Program-made: the position numbers and the translations under genes
DNA from: Bretschneidera sinensis
Taxonomy: Eukaryota; Streptophyta; Magnoliopsida; Brassicales; Akaniaceae
Length of the DNA stretch: 64,000 bases
Assembly: GCA_023935145.1 (NCBI GenBank)
Contig: CM043703.1
Span: 24,191,727 to 24,255,726 of the forward strand
Reading direction: 5' to 3'
Notes under the pieces: generated by a model
The model's input: only the letters and a program-made list of their open reading frames with translations
Told to the model about the DNA's origin: nothing
The model's database searches: none
Shown: positions 53,701 through 62,851 of the stretch, one piece after another
How positions within the stretch are numbered: the stretch's first letter is position 1
How the letters are laid out: every line of letters begins with the position of its first letter

Positions 53701-54800
53701 TCATCGGTCTTAGAATCAAATTTACCCAAGTTAGTTTTATTGTTATTTAGGATGAAGCATTTACAACCAAATGCACGAAAATAAGGGATATTAAAATTCT
53801 ATTTAAGATATAGCAAGAAGTGTCACGGCTTCAGCCCAAAAGTATTTTGGAAAACTATTTTCACAAAGCATAGTTCTTGAAAATTCTTCTAGAACTCTAT
53901 TTTTCCTCTCAACAACTCCATTTTGTTGAGAAGTTCTAGGAGCTGAAAAGTTGTGATTAATTCCATTTTCATCACAAAATCTCGAAAATCTTTGATTTTC
54001 AAATTTTTTGCCATGATCACTTCTTATGCTTGAAATACAAAATCCTTTTTTCATTTTGTACCTTTTTGCAAAACTTTTCAAATCCTTTGAAAGCTTCATC
54101 CTTGTAAGCAATAAAAATAACAAAGGTATATCTTGAATAGTCATCAACAATAACAAGAGCATATTGATGGCCACCTAGACTAATGGTGCTAATTGGACCA
54201 AATAAGTCCATATGCAGAAGTTCCAAAGGTATACTAGTTGATGAAATCCTAGTTTGTTTTCCCATTTGACAAGCATCGCATACTTTGTCTTTTTCAAAAT
54301 TGATTTTAGGAAGTCCAGTGACTAAATCTTTTCTTGAAACGATTTTTAGCAGGTTCATGTTCACATGACCAAGTCTTCTATGCCATAGCCATGGATTTTC
54401 ACTAAAAGCAGGAAACCATTTTTCATTTTCAGAATGCAAGGATTTCAAATCAACTATGTAGACATTTTCATGTCTATGGCCAATAAATTTGATCTTGTTG
54501 CTTTTGATGTCTATAACTAGACAATGAGAGGTCTTAAATGTGACTTTGTTGTCTTTGTCACATAGTTGACTAATGCTAAGTAAATTTGGCTTAAGACATT
54601 GTACTAGCAATACATTATCTAAGGTTGAGAAATCATTACCAACTTTTTCATACCCGATGAACTTTATTTTGGTGTTGTCTCTAATGATGACATATCCACC
54701 ATCTCTTAGAGTTAGCTCCTTGAATACATTTTTATCACCGGTCATGTGCTTTGAGCATCCACTATCAAGGTACCAACAGTTACCTTTCTCCTTGGTGTGA
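53701..54800 (-). pseudogene. SIRE C pol copy A: protease and integrase
   Basis: Protease CWYLDSGCSKHMTGD at about 54785-54740, then VIIRDNTKIKFIGYEKVGND, LSISQLCDKDNK, HENVYIVDLKSLHSENE, WHRRLGHVNMNLLKIVSRKD and CDACQMGKQTR (HHCC finger). Integrase LLHMDLFGPISTISLGGHQY and VDDYSRYTFVIF follow, all in one frame from 54745 to about 54060. A shift leads to RSDHGKKFENQRFSRFCDEN and PRTSQQNGVVERKN (DD-35-E region) in the 54174 frame. A short deletion follows at about 53800. Confidence 0.9.
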
Positions 54801-54959
54801 AGACATATCTACAGCATACAAGGATATACGATAGCACTTTTAGGTACTCAAAATTTCTTGGGTCCTTTGGGGTTAGTCCTAGAAAACACGGTTCCTTTTG
54901 GAACCCATACTTTCTTAACAGTATATGGTGATCTAAGGATATTTTGATGGTGCACAATC

Positions 54960-55586
54960 CTAGGATGGTAGTTATTGAAATTTCTAGGATATCTTAGATG
55001 TGCATGCCTATAATCCTTAGGGTAATAGTTCCTAGGTTACATGTTTCTATGGTGAGGAATATGAAAATGCATTTCATTTTCAGAAAATGTATGATGATGC
55101 ATTCTAGGATACATGCTAGCATTATTATGAGTATGCATATTATTTCTAGGATAACCATGATGATAATACCTAGGATGTGCATGTGTAGAGTGCATATTTT
55201 GATTATATATATTGTTCCTAGAATGCACATTATGGTTATTTCTAGGATGTGTATAAGCATTTCTAGAGTGTGCATACATATATGCATGTGTATTTCTAGG
55301 ATACTTCATTCTAGTATGATTATTTGAATTTCTAGATTTCTTAGCATTCATTGAGGGAGTGCGTTTAACCTTGCTAGGGGTTTTTGAAGTAGAGGCTTCA
55401 CTCACACATGAGGCTTTCATGAATAAGCTCTCTTTTGATTTTTGCTTTCCCAAAGCAGAGTATCCTAAATCAAATTTTCCTCCACTTAATCTTTGGGAAG
55501 AAAGCACTTATCAAGCTTTTCTTTCCAAGCATAAGTCTAAATATAGTGCCATTCAATTCTAAAATTTTATTCTTTAAATTCTCATT
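54960..55586 (-). pseudogene. SIRE C Asn/His-rich gag-protease linker
   Basis: From 55507: KESLFMKASCVSEASTSKTP, then repeats of the kind YPRNTHAYMYAHSRNAYTHP. Same low-complexity linker as 1138-1779 of SIRE B. The long plus-strand frame 54998-55327 is its antisense shadow. Confidence 0.75.
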
Positions 55587-56876
55587 TTAATCTTTAAGGA
55601 AATCTTGAGAAGAATCATACAGTAAAGAAGATAATTTAGCTTTTTCTTCTCTAAGACTTATCATCTCCTTAGAGAGAGATGATACCTCTTTCTTAAGAAT
55701 TGAATTTCTAGAATCAAATTTCTTCAACTCATCATGCATTTCATTTATTACTTCTAGCAACTTTTCACTACTACTTACAATATTATTCTTAGAAGAGGGA
55801 GAAGATGTTACCTCACTTTCATCGTCGATTGCCATCAGACAAAGGTTGGCAATTTCCTCGTATCCGATTTCTTTGTCCGATGACTCATCTTCTTCCTCGT
55901 CATCGCTCCAGGTAGTTGCTATCATGGCTTTCTTTTTGAAGCTCTTGTATAGTTTGTTTGAAACCGTACAATCAGCCCTGATGTGACCAGGCTTTTTGCA
56001 GCCATAACACGTAAGTGGTTCCCTTTTCGAAGTGGGATCCTTTGTATAAAGTTTCTTGCTTTTCTTCAAGAACCTATGGAATCGTTTGGTGATTAATGCC
56101 ATTTCACCATCTTCCTCGCTGCTCTCCGCTTCTTTTTCCGATTCCATTTCTTTGTTGCTCGTAGAAGCTTTGAGAGCAATTACCTTTTTCTTCTTCTCAT
56201 CATCATTGATGATGAGAGTCATTTCTTCCATCTCATATGTCAACAATGATCCAAGTAATGTCTCAACATCAAGTTTGTCAAGATCTTTGGCCTCCTGAAT
56301 GGCTGTCTTCTTTGGTTTCCATGAAGGTGGCAGAGATCTCAAGATTTTTCTAGTTAGTTCAAACTTCTCAATATTCCTACCAAGCAGCTTTAAACCATTT
56401 AAAATAGTTGTGAACCGTGAGTGCATTTCAGAAATTGTTTCGTTAGGAGACATTTTAAATGACTCATATTCAGAAACTAGCATATAGATTTTTGACTTTT
56501 TTACCTCACTAGTTCCTTCATATATAATTTGCAGTTTATCCCATATCTCTTTAGCCGAAACACATGCAGAGATTTTACTATATTCAGAAATATCTAAAGC
56601 ACAATGTAAAATACTTGTTGCACTGCTATTGAGAGACATCATTCTACAATCCTCGTCTATGTACTCAGTTTTGAATTTAGGCATTGTATGATGGGTCTCT
56701 CCAATAGTTATTTCCTTTGAAGGAATTTTAGGTCCTTCTTCAATGACTCTTTACAGATTATAATCTTGTCATTCGACAAAGATTCTCATTATGTTTTTCC
56801 AATAGTTATAGTTGGAGCCATTGAACAGAGGAGGTCTAGTATAAGAGTGTCCCTCAGAGTAGCTATTTGCTGCCAT
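55587..56876 (-). pseudogene. SIRE C gag
   Basis: The likely true start is the ATG at 56876 (MAANSYSEGHSYTRPPLFNG, SNYNYWKNIMRIFVE) with two early stops. From 56684 it is open for 365 codons: ILHCALDISEYSKISACVSA, EIWDKLQIIYEGTSEVKKSK, MLVSEYESFKMSPNETISEM and LGRNIEKFELTRKILRSLPP (UBN2-type gag fold). Then an acidic stretch, the knuckle CYGCKKPGHIRADC and a coiled-coil C-terminus (KKEVSSLSKEMISLREEKAK). This is structural Gag of SIRE/Maximus elements, the best preserved gag in the window. Confidence 0.9.
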
Positions 56877-56917
56877 CGGATCAACTTAAGGATTTTAAGC
56901 CTAAAATTGAGAACAAG

Positions 56918-56929
56918 GCTCTGATACCA
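56918..56929 (-). other. SIRE C primer-binding site (initiator tRNA-Met)
   Basis: Minus TGGTATCAGAGC lies two bases inside the 5' LTR end CTACA. Confidence 0.93.
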
Positions 56930-56931
56930 AT

Positions 56932-57755
56932 TGTAGACTGAGGTTTCAACCCAAGAGGGAGGGTGAATTGGGTTTTTAATACTTTTGCGGAATTAATACA
57001 AGTTTATAAAAACATATAAGCAACAAACAATTAAAACAAGTAATGTGCTGTAAATAAAGAGTTTAAAGAGTAGAGGATGCAAACTCAGATTATAGTGGTT
57101 CGATAATATCAGATTCGTTCCGACCCTATGTCTACTCTCTTCAAGGAACCTTCTTGAAGTAATCCACTAAGCAACTTAGTCGTACAACTTTACCGGTGTT
57201 GTACAAACCTTACAATCCCTTCCTCTCGGAAGCTATCCCCTTCCTCTCGGAAGTAATCTCCTTCTTTTCGAAAGTAACCCCTTTACAAAAGATGCTGTAA
57301 AGTAAATGGTAGAGAGACAGCAAGTGAAAGCTTATACAACTGAATAATGTCTCTCTTTCAAAGTAAAGCTTGAAGAATGGCTCAATAAGAATATTTCAAA
57401 GATTTTTGTGTTTCAAAGAGTATAATAACTTAGAATGGCTCAGTCGACTGGGTTGTCTTTCGACCCAGTTTTTTTGTTTTTACTTAAAATGTTTGTTTAA
57501 AAAGTTCGTTTTAGAAAACCTTTTGTGTTCGAGCCATTGAACAAGCTTTTACAATGTACAAGTGAGACTTACACTGGTTCTAATACTTTAGACCTACATT
57601 AGTTCTTCAGTCTTCACTTGATAGTTTGATTCGGTTTGAGTTCTTGCACCTTGATCCTTGGTTGAATGTTTTGGTTGCTTACTACACTTAGTTTGAGCTG
57701 TTCGTATAATAGCAGTTGTGTTTTATCATCATTAAAATATGGGTGAGGGTCAACA
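56932..57755 (-). mobile_element. SIRE C 5' LTR
   Basis: TGTTGACCCTCACC..CTCAGTCTACA in minus sense, 824 bp. Contains only one palindrome-like site (CCAGTCGACTGA at about 57437-57449), and the array and TATA box present in the 3' LTR are missing. Sequence passes directly from U3 to the 'ttatactctttgaaacac' segment. Confidence 0.93.
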
Positions 57756-57760
57756 ATGGA

Positions 57761-58699
57761 TAAGGCAGCTCTTTGGCACAATCGCTGGGGACACATGATC
57801 GAAAAGAGCTTGCAAGTTTTCAGCAATGATGGCCTACTTAATGGTGACAAAGTAGAGAAACTTGATTTCTGCGAGTGTTCCGTTCTTGGGAAGCAACATT
57901 GGGTCAGCTTCAACACCGGAGTGCGCAAGTCTAAGGGCATTCTTGACTACATCCATGCGAATCTTTAGGGGCCAGTAAGAACACCAACACAGGGAGGTAA
58001 TCTTTACTTTCTGTCTTTAATTGATGATTATTCAAGAAAGGTTTGGGTTTATTTGCTTAAAAATAAATCAGATGCTTTTAATAAATTTGTGGTGTGGAAA
58101 AAGCTAGAAGAGACTCAAACAAGCAGGGTAGTTAAGGTGTTAGAACCGATAATGACTTAGAATTTTTTAACAAGGAACTTGATCAATTCTGTAAGTTAAA
58201 TGGGATTCTAAAACATAGAACGGCTATGAAAACCCCTCAGCAAAGTGGAGTTGCTGAGAGGATGAATAAGACCCTTATGGAAAAGGTTAAGTGCATGATT
58301 ATAGGATCTGGATTACCCAAATGTTTTTGGAGGGAAGCGGTGTCTACTGCTGCGTATTTGGTTAATAGATCACCCTTTAGGTCTGTGGACCTTAAAACTC
58401 CCGAAGAGATGTGGAGTGGTAAACCCCTTGAGTTGAATAACCTTAGAGCTTTTGGATGTGCTGCGTTTGCACATCAAAAGGATGATAAACTTAGCCCAAG
58501 ATCTAGAAAATGTGTGTTTCTAGGATATGGGGAAGGGGCTAAGGGGTATAGGTTGTGGTCCTTAGAGCAAAAAGGACTGAAACTTGTAATAAGTAGGGAT
58601 GTCATTTTTAATGAGCATTTTTTTCCCTATTTGGAGAAAACTAACCCTGCAGAGGATAGTGAGCAAACCAGTTCAGTATTTGTGGAGCATAGCATCTAG
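57761..58699 (+). pseudogene. Tork-like integrase
   Basis: Pre-integrase LWHNRWGHM and CECSVLGKQHWVSF, then GNLYFLSLIDDYSRKVWVYL (catalytic Asp). After a shift comes RTDNDLEFFNKELDQFCKLN-type sequence. From 58226: QQSGVAERMNKTLMEKVKCM (Glu region), CFWREAVSTAAYLVNRSPFR, EEMWSGKPLELNNLRAFGCA and RKCVFLGYGEGAKGYRLW. Three frame breaks. Confidence 0.9.
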
Positions 58700-59393
58700 G
58701 AAAATTCAGTTCAGGTAGAGCAAGGAAGGCAAGAGGGTTCGGACCAGGTAGAGCCCATTGATGAAGGCCAAGCTCAGGACACTCAAGGGGAGGCTAAACT
58801 AGAATGGGTTGATGCAACAAGTCAGAATGACTATCAGTTCACAAGGGACCGGGAAAGAAGGCTGGTCAGACCACCTTTGAGATATCGTTTTGTGGATAAT
58901 ATTATAGCAGTTCTTTATTCAGAATGAGGGATAAGTGAACCAGAAACTTACATTGATGCCATGGAATGTAAGGATTCGTCAAGATGGAAGCTAGCCATGG
59001 AGGAAGAAATGCATTCTTTGAGGAGGAACAACTCTTGGGAATTAGCGCACATTCCAGGAAAACAAAGAGTTGTGGATTGTAAGTGCACTTACAAGATCAA
59101 AGAAGGGAACTCTCAATGGGATAAAGTCCATAATAAGGCTAGGCTGGTGGCAAAGGGCTTCACGCAAAGAGAAGGTATAGATTTCACAGAAACCTTCTCA
59201 CCTGGACACAAGGTGGAGGAAGTAGTGATTATCCTCATCTATGTCGATGAAATGTTGTTGGTTCATAACAGCAGGGAGATGATAGAAAGGTTGAAATCTC
59301 AACTTAGCAAGGAGTTCGAGAGGAAGGATCTTGGCCTTGCACAAAAGATCCTTGGGATGAGAAGAACTCGGGAAAGGAGAAAAACAGGTTGAA
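58700..59393 (+). pseudogene. Tork-like RT, internally deleted, catalytic motif altered
   Basis: RDRERRLVRPPLRY, then from 58961: EEEMHSLRRNNSWELAHIPG, CKCTYKIKEGNS, KARLVAKGFTQREGIDFTET and FSPGHKVEEVVIILIYVDEM. The roughly 100 residues between FSP and the catalytic loop (including DVKTAFLHG) are gone. The motif reads YVDE where active copia RTs have YVDD. REMIERLKSQLSKEFERKDL and AQKILGMRR follow. Inactive. Confidence 0.9.
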
Positions 59394-60055
59394 GGTTTCT
59401 CAGTCTTCCTACATAGAAAATGTGTTGTATAAGTTTTCTATGGAAGATGGTAAACCAGTGAAGATTCCCTTCATTAGTCATTTCAAGTTCTCCAGCGAAA
59501 AATGTCCTGGAATGGATGAGGAGAAGAAGGAAATGGAAAAGGTCCCTTACTCTTGTGCGGTTGGATCAGTCATGTTCATGATGGTAAGCACTAGACCTGA
59601 CATTTCTCAGGCAATGGGTGTTCTCAGCAGATTTTTGAGTAATCCCGGAAATGAGCTTTAGCTTGGGATGAAGTGATTGCCGAGGTATTTCAAGGCTCAG
59701 TTGCAGCTGGTGGTAGTACTCTTAACAACTGAGGCTGAGTACATAGCGGCAACGAAAGTCATAAAGTAGGCTATGTGGTGCAAAGGGTTGTTGGTAGAGT
59801 TGAAGGTCCTAAGAGCAGGTGGTGGTGTTTTCGGATAGCCAAAGTGTATTGCACTTGTGTAGGAACTCGGTGTTCCATGAGAGGACTAAGCATATGGATG
59901 TTTGGTATCATTTCATTTGGGAAAATGTTACGAAAGGATGCATTCATGTCGACAAAGTCGCAACGGAAGAAAATCCTGCAAATTTAGGTACTAAAGTTCT
60001 ACCTCTAAGCAAGTTCAATCATTGCCTTGGACTTCTTAAGATTGGAGTCGGTTGA
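59389..60055 (+). pseudogene. Tork-like connection and RNase H
   Basis: SQSSYIENVLYKFSMEDGKP, PYSCAVGSVMFMMVSTRPDI and SQAMGVLSRFLSNPG. After breaks LTTEAEYIAATKVIK and, from 59819, VFSDSQSVLHLCRNSVFHER, TKHMDVWYHFIWENV and NPANLGTKVLPLSKFNHCLG, the C-terminal RNase H motifs (TKHIDVxxHF). The part around 59660-59700 is deleted. Confidence 0.88.
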
Positions 60056-60136
60056 TATGGTGACTTAAGTTGAGTTTGGATCCTGAGTTCTTTACACAAT
60101 GGGTTCGGGTTCAATCGCTCAGACAAAGGTAGAGAT
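60056..60136 (+). other. Tork-like 3' end with polypurine tract
   Basis: GGTAGAGAT at 60128-60136 precedes the LTR start; Tnt1-type elements have a GGGAGAT tract here. Confidence 0.65.
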
Positions 60137-61075
60137 TATTGGTATTTGTCTAAGGATTAAACAGGTTGAAGAATTCAGCATTAGGTCCTGGTGTACGCCG
60201 CGGCCCAGCCTTTGGTGTCGCGACCTCCAACAAGTCCAGGAGTTCAGCCCTCAGGTGTGCGCCACGGCACAGCCTCCCCAAGCTGCGGCACCTAGCAAGG
60301 ATGAAGACATGGTGGTGTTCTGGCCCTGTGTGCGCCTCGGCCAGCCCTGTTCTGGGCCGCGGCGCCAGGCACACCTAGAGCATGGTTTTCAGCATGTTGA
60401 AAGGTGCGTGAGACTTGGTTAAAACACACAGGATTACTTAGACTCTTAGAGATCCATGGGTCTTTGGTTCTTGAGATCTAAGGGTTGATATTGATCTCAA
60501 AGAATGGTTGAAGGAGTTGGTGCCCTATATAAAGGGTCATCTAGGAGCAATCAACAACACATGTGAATGACATGGAATGTGATGTGATGTGAGCATCCAG
60601 GAGATGTGATGTGAGAGTTATGATGTGTATGTGTGTGAAATAGAACACATGGTGTGTGAGAGTGCAAAGATACAAAACACACAGGAGAGACTCATTCAAG
60701 ATAGGCTGGTTGTTTAGAGAGATAGTGGTATAGATTGGGGATTCAAGGGCTTTGTAATTGGAATTTTCTTTGGGAAAATTCTAGGGAAACAGTAGTCTTT
60801 ATCACTTTCTTTTTCTCTTCTTTCGTTCTTCAAGAACATGAGGATTCTTGAAGAGGTGTTGTTGTAATTGTAAGAACTCCATTAATTTAGTGTAGAGAAC
60901 TCGGAGGAGCTCACAGGGACGTAGACACATTGTCGAACCTCAATAACAATTGTTTGTGTTCTTTCTTTGATTTGTTTGATTCCTGTTTTGTTTCAATTTT
61001 ATTACAAGTCATTTTAGACTTGGGTGTTTGGAAAGATCACAACCTGAGATTCTACAAGAAAGTGATTTTCCAACA
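60137..61075 (+). mobile_element. Tork-like 3' LTR
   Basis: TATTGGTATT (mutated from TGTTGG) ..TTTTCCAACA. TATA box TATATAAA at 60526-60533. The GCCGCGGCC repeat zone is at 60195-60365, with an extra short block compared with the 5' LTR. Confidence 0.92.
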
Positions 61076-61305
61076 GCATCACACTACAATTATGTCTCTT
61101 AAAAAGAGCTAAACCACTACTTCGACCCCTTGCACCCACCACAACACCACACTCTAAACCACATTTACGTTTTACATGGTCCATCTCGCTAACCCAAAGT
61201 TTCGTTTCCATGAGAAAAACTACATCGGGAGTTTCTCGCTTGATGACCTCACCAAGCGCTTGTAATGCACGAGGGTTCCCAAGCCCCCGCACATTCCAGC
61301 TTTAA
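61076..61305 (-). pseudogene. LINE B ORF2 start: endonuclease N-terminus
   Basis: GLGNPRALQALGEVIKRETP, DVVFLMETKLWVSEMDHVKR and GLECGVVVGARGRSSGLALF: the L1 apurinic-type endonuclease opening (usual WNCRGLGNP is degraded to a CGGLGNP reading; ETK holds the catalytic Glu). It is split from the rest by the Tork-like element at 61075; LINE reading resumes at 42098. Confidence 0.87.
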
Positions 61306-61309
61306 ATCC

Positions 61310-62708
61310 TTATAGTGCCTCACAGAGCGGTCTAGCTAGATGTTCTTCAAAATTAATAAATTCAATACCCTCCATTTGTAGACACTTACTAGCTTTTTGT
61401 CTTTTGCCGCCAAGCCCTATATCCGGATCCACCTCTTCTTCCAGGTCATTAATATCTCCAGCCCCTACTTTTCGTTTATGAAGGGAACTACCTTTGCCAA
61501 GCAACGAAGTCTTAGTGTCCCTGATACGTCTCTTCCATTTTTTCGATACCCCAGCACTCACGTTCTTATTAAATTTCTCACTAGACTGCACTAACGTAAT
61601 CGAGGCATCAACCAAAACTAATTCTACATGACTTCTAGCCTCTGTCACACTAACAGTAGGAGACTCCTTACTCAACCTAGTTATTTCACCTGAATAGGGA
61701 ACTGTTGGCACCTCCGCTTCTCGGTCTGAACCATAGACTGGATTCTTACCCGTCAATATACTGCAGTCACAGGATGAGCGTACCTGCACCGATTCGTCAT
61801 TTGTGCTGTTACATATTACTGCCACTCCTGTATCGTCACCACCAGTCTTCTTAGCTGGTTTCTCCAGTTGCTGCAACCCAACATTAGCATCGCCGTTGCT
61901 CCTTACCAAAGTTCATCCCCTGTCGGCGACATTTTGGCACAGCCCTTAACCATTAGCATCGCGTCGTTGCTCCTTACCGAAGTTTATCCCTTGCCGGCGA
62001 CATTCTGGCACAGCCTTCAACCTTTCTCCATATTGTTTAACAGTCCTAGTAGATCCTACAGACCCCTCCATGATAAACGTGCAATACTTATCAATGTGTC
62101 CAAGTCTAACACAGTCATAGCAAAAATCAGGCAGCCTTTCATAGGTCAAAAGAATCCACACCAGTGTCTTCTTTCCCGATAACAGCACCCAAACTCCTCT
62201 TCATAGGGGTCGAGTTACATCAATACATACTCGAACTCAAAGATATCTACCCCATCCCATACCAGATTGATCTGCTTTCTGCCAAATACATGTATCCCAA
62301 TGGTAGATCATGAAAACATACCCAAAAAGAGCATGCTGAAAACTTAAATCTGAAGGTTGGATTGCGCCATTATAATCTTGTAGAATTACAAGTTGCTTAT
62401 CAAAAGACCATGGTCTAGAATCCACTACCCAATCACGGTCTCTGGAAGTCTTAAACTGAAATAAGAAGAGTTTCTTACCAATAAACCTAACGTCTACACC
62501 CTTCACAATGCGCCACACTAGGCGCATGGTATTCAGCAGCGTTTTCCCATTGAAAAGTCGATTTGTAAGCAACTTCCCCACCAGCCCTAGTTCTCCCAAC
62601 TGAAGGTTCTCATCGACACCGTTACCTGTTAACACAATCATTGTATCCTCCTCCCAGTTAACCGAAAAGCCTTCATCTTAGAAAGGAGATCTATCTCTAT
62701 CGTAGTCA
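61310..62708 (-). pseudogene. LINE B ORF1 (DUF4283-like, CCHC)
   Basis: Starts near 62708 (MTTIEIDLLSKMKAF), with a shift to the 62641 frame: LGELGLVGKLLTNRLFNGKT, MRLVWRIVKGVDVRFIGKKL, FLFQFKTSRDRDWVVDSRPW and SFDKQLVILQDYNGAIQPSD (DUF4283). From 62188 it reads WILLTYERLPDFCYDCVRLG with the knuckle CYDCVRLGHIDKYC. A Ser/Thr/Lys-rich tail (61909-61310) with a basic KKWKRRIRDTK patch ends just before the endonuclease. Binds LINE RNA in active elements. Has two frame breaks. Confidence 0.87.
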
Positions 62709-62851
62709 TTATGCAAGTAAAGAGCTAAGATATAACGATCTCCCACAGCCAAGGGGAGAGGACTTGCAAAAACAAGAGATAAGCTCACACAGGCAGCTAG
62801 AACCCTAGGAAACCTAGAGAAACCCTAGACCCCTAGAGAGAAATTTGGTTG
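62709..62851 (-). other. LINE B 5' leader
   Basis: Minus-sense CT-rich leader ending at the ORF1 ATG. It includes ACCCTAGGG/AAACCCTAG repeats near 62800-62835. The border with LINE C is set by where plus-strand LINE reading begins. Confidence 0.55.

Larger units (their letters stand above)
44386..57755 (-). mobile_element. nested SIRE/Maximus-like Ty1/copia element ('SIRE C'), 13.4 kb, with duplicated pol
   Basis: TSD ATGGA at 44381-44385 and 57756-57760. In minus sense: 5' LTR (57755-56932), PBS, gag, linker, pol copy A (to about 52491), pol copy B (from about 52490), array, accessory ORF, PPT and 3' LTR (46612-44386). The 3' LTR is far longer than the 5' LTR (2227 against 824 bp): it contains a pol fragment and palindrome array, while the 5' LTR has lost array and TATA. 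Confidence 0.92.
42104..61075 (+). mobile_element. Tork/Tnt1-like Ty1/copia element, interrupted by SIRE element
   Basis: TSD GCATC at 42099-42103 and 61076-61080. LTRs are 42104-43028 (925 bp) and 60137-61075 (939 bp). The PBS is tRNA-iMet. Gag, zinc knuckle and protease lie before the insertion at 44386, and integrase, RT and RNase H after 57756. Reading resumes exactly across the insertion (AEMD then KAALWHNRWGHM). Net length is about 5.6 kb. Pol has a large RT deletion and many stops. Confidence 0.93.
36499..62851 (-). mobile_element. LINE B: L1-type LINE, interrupted by two solo LTRs and a copia element
   Basis: In minus sense: leader (62851-62709), ORF1 (62708-61310), endonuclease (61305-61076 then 42098-41640), linker and RT (about 41600-39062), and C-terminal zinc/RNase H-like region (39061-38901, 37273-36499). 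Three insertions split it: Tork-like copia (42104-61075), a solo LTR (39784-40310) and a SIRE-like solo LTR (37274-38900). I see no poly(A) at the 3' edge (36499), so the 3' end is truncated or rearranged. Confidence 0.85.

Noticed and set aside
54998..55327. Plus-strand open frame rich in Met/His/Ile (and the similar minus frame 1324-1584)
   Set aside because: It is the antisense of the Asn/His-rich gag linker; repetitive codon content keeps several frames open. No independent gene signal.
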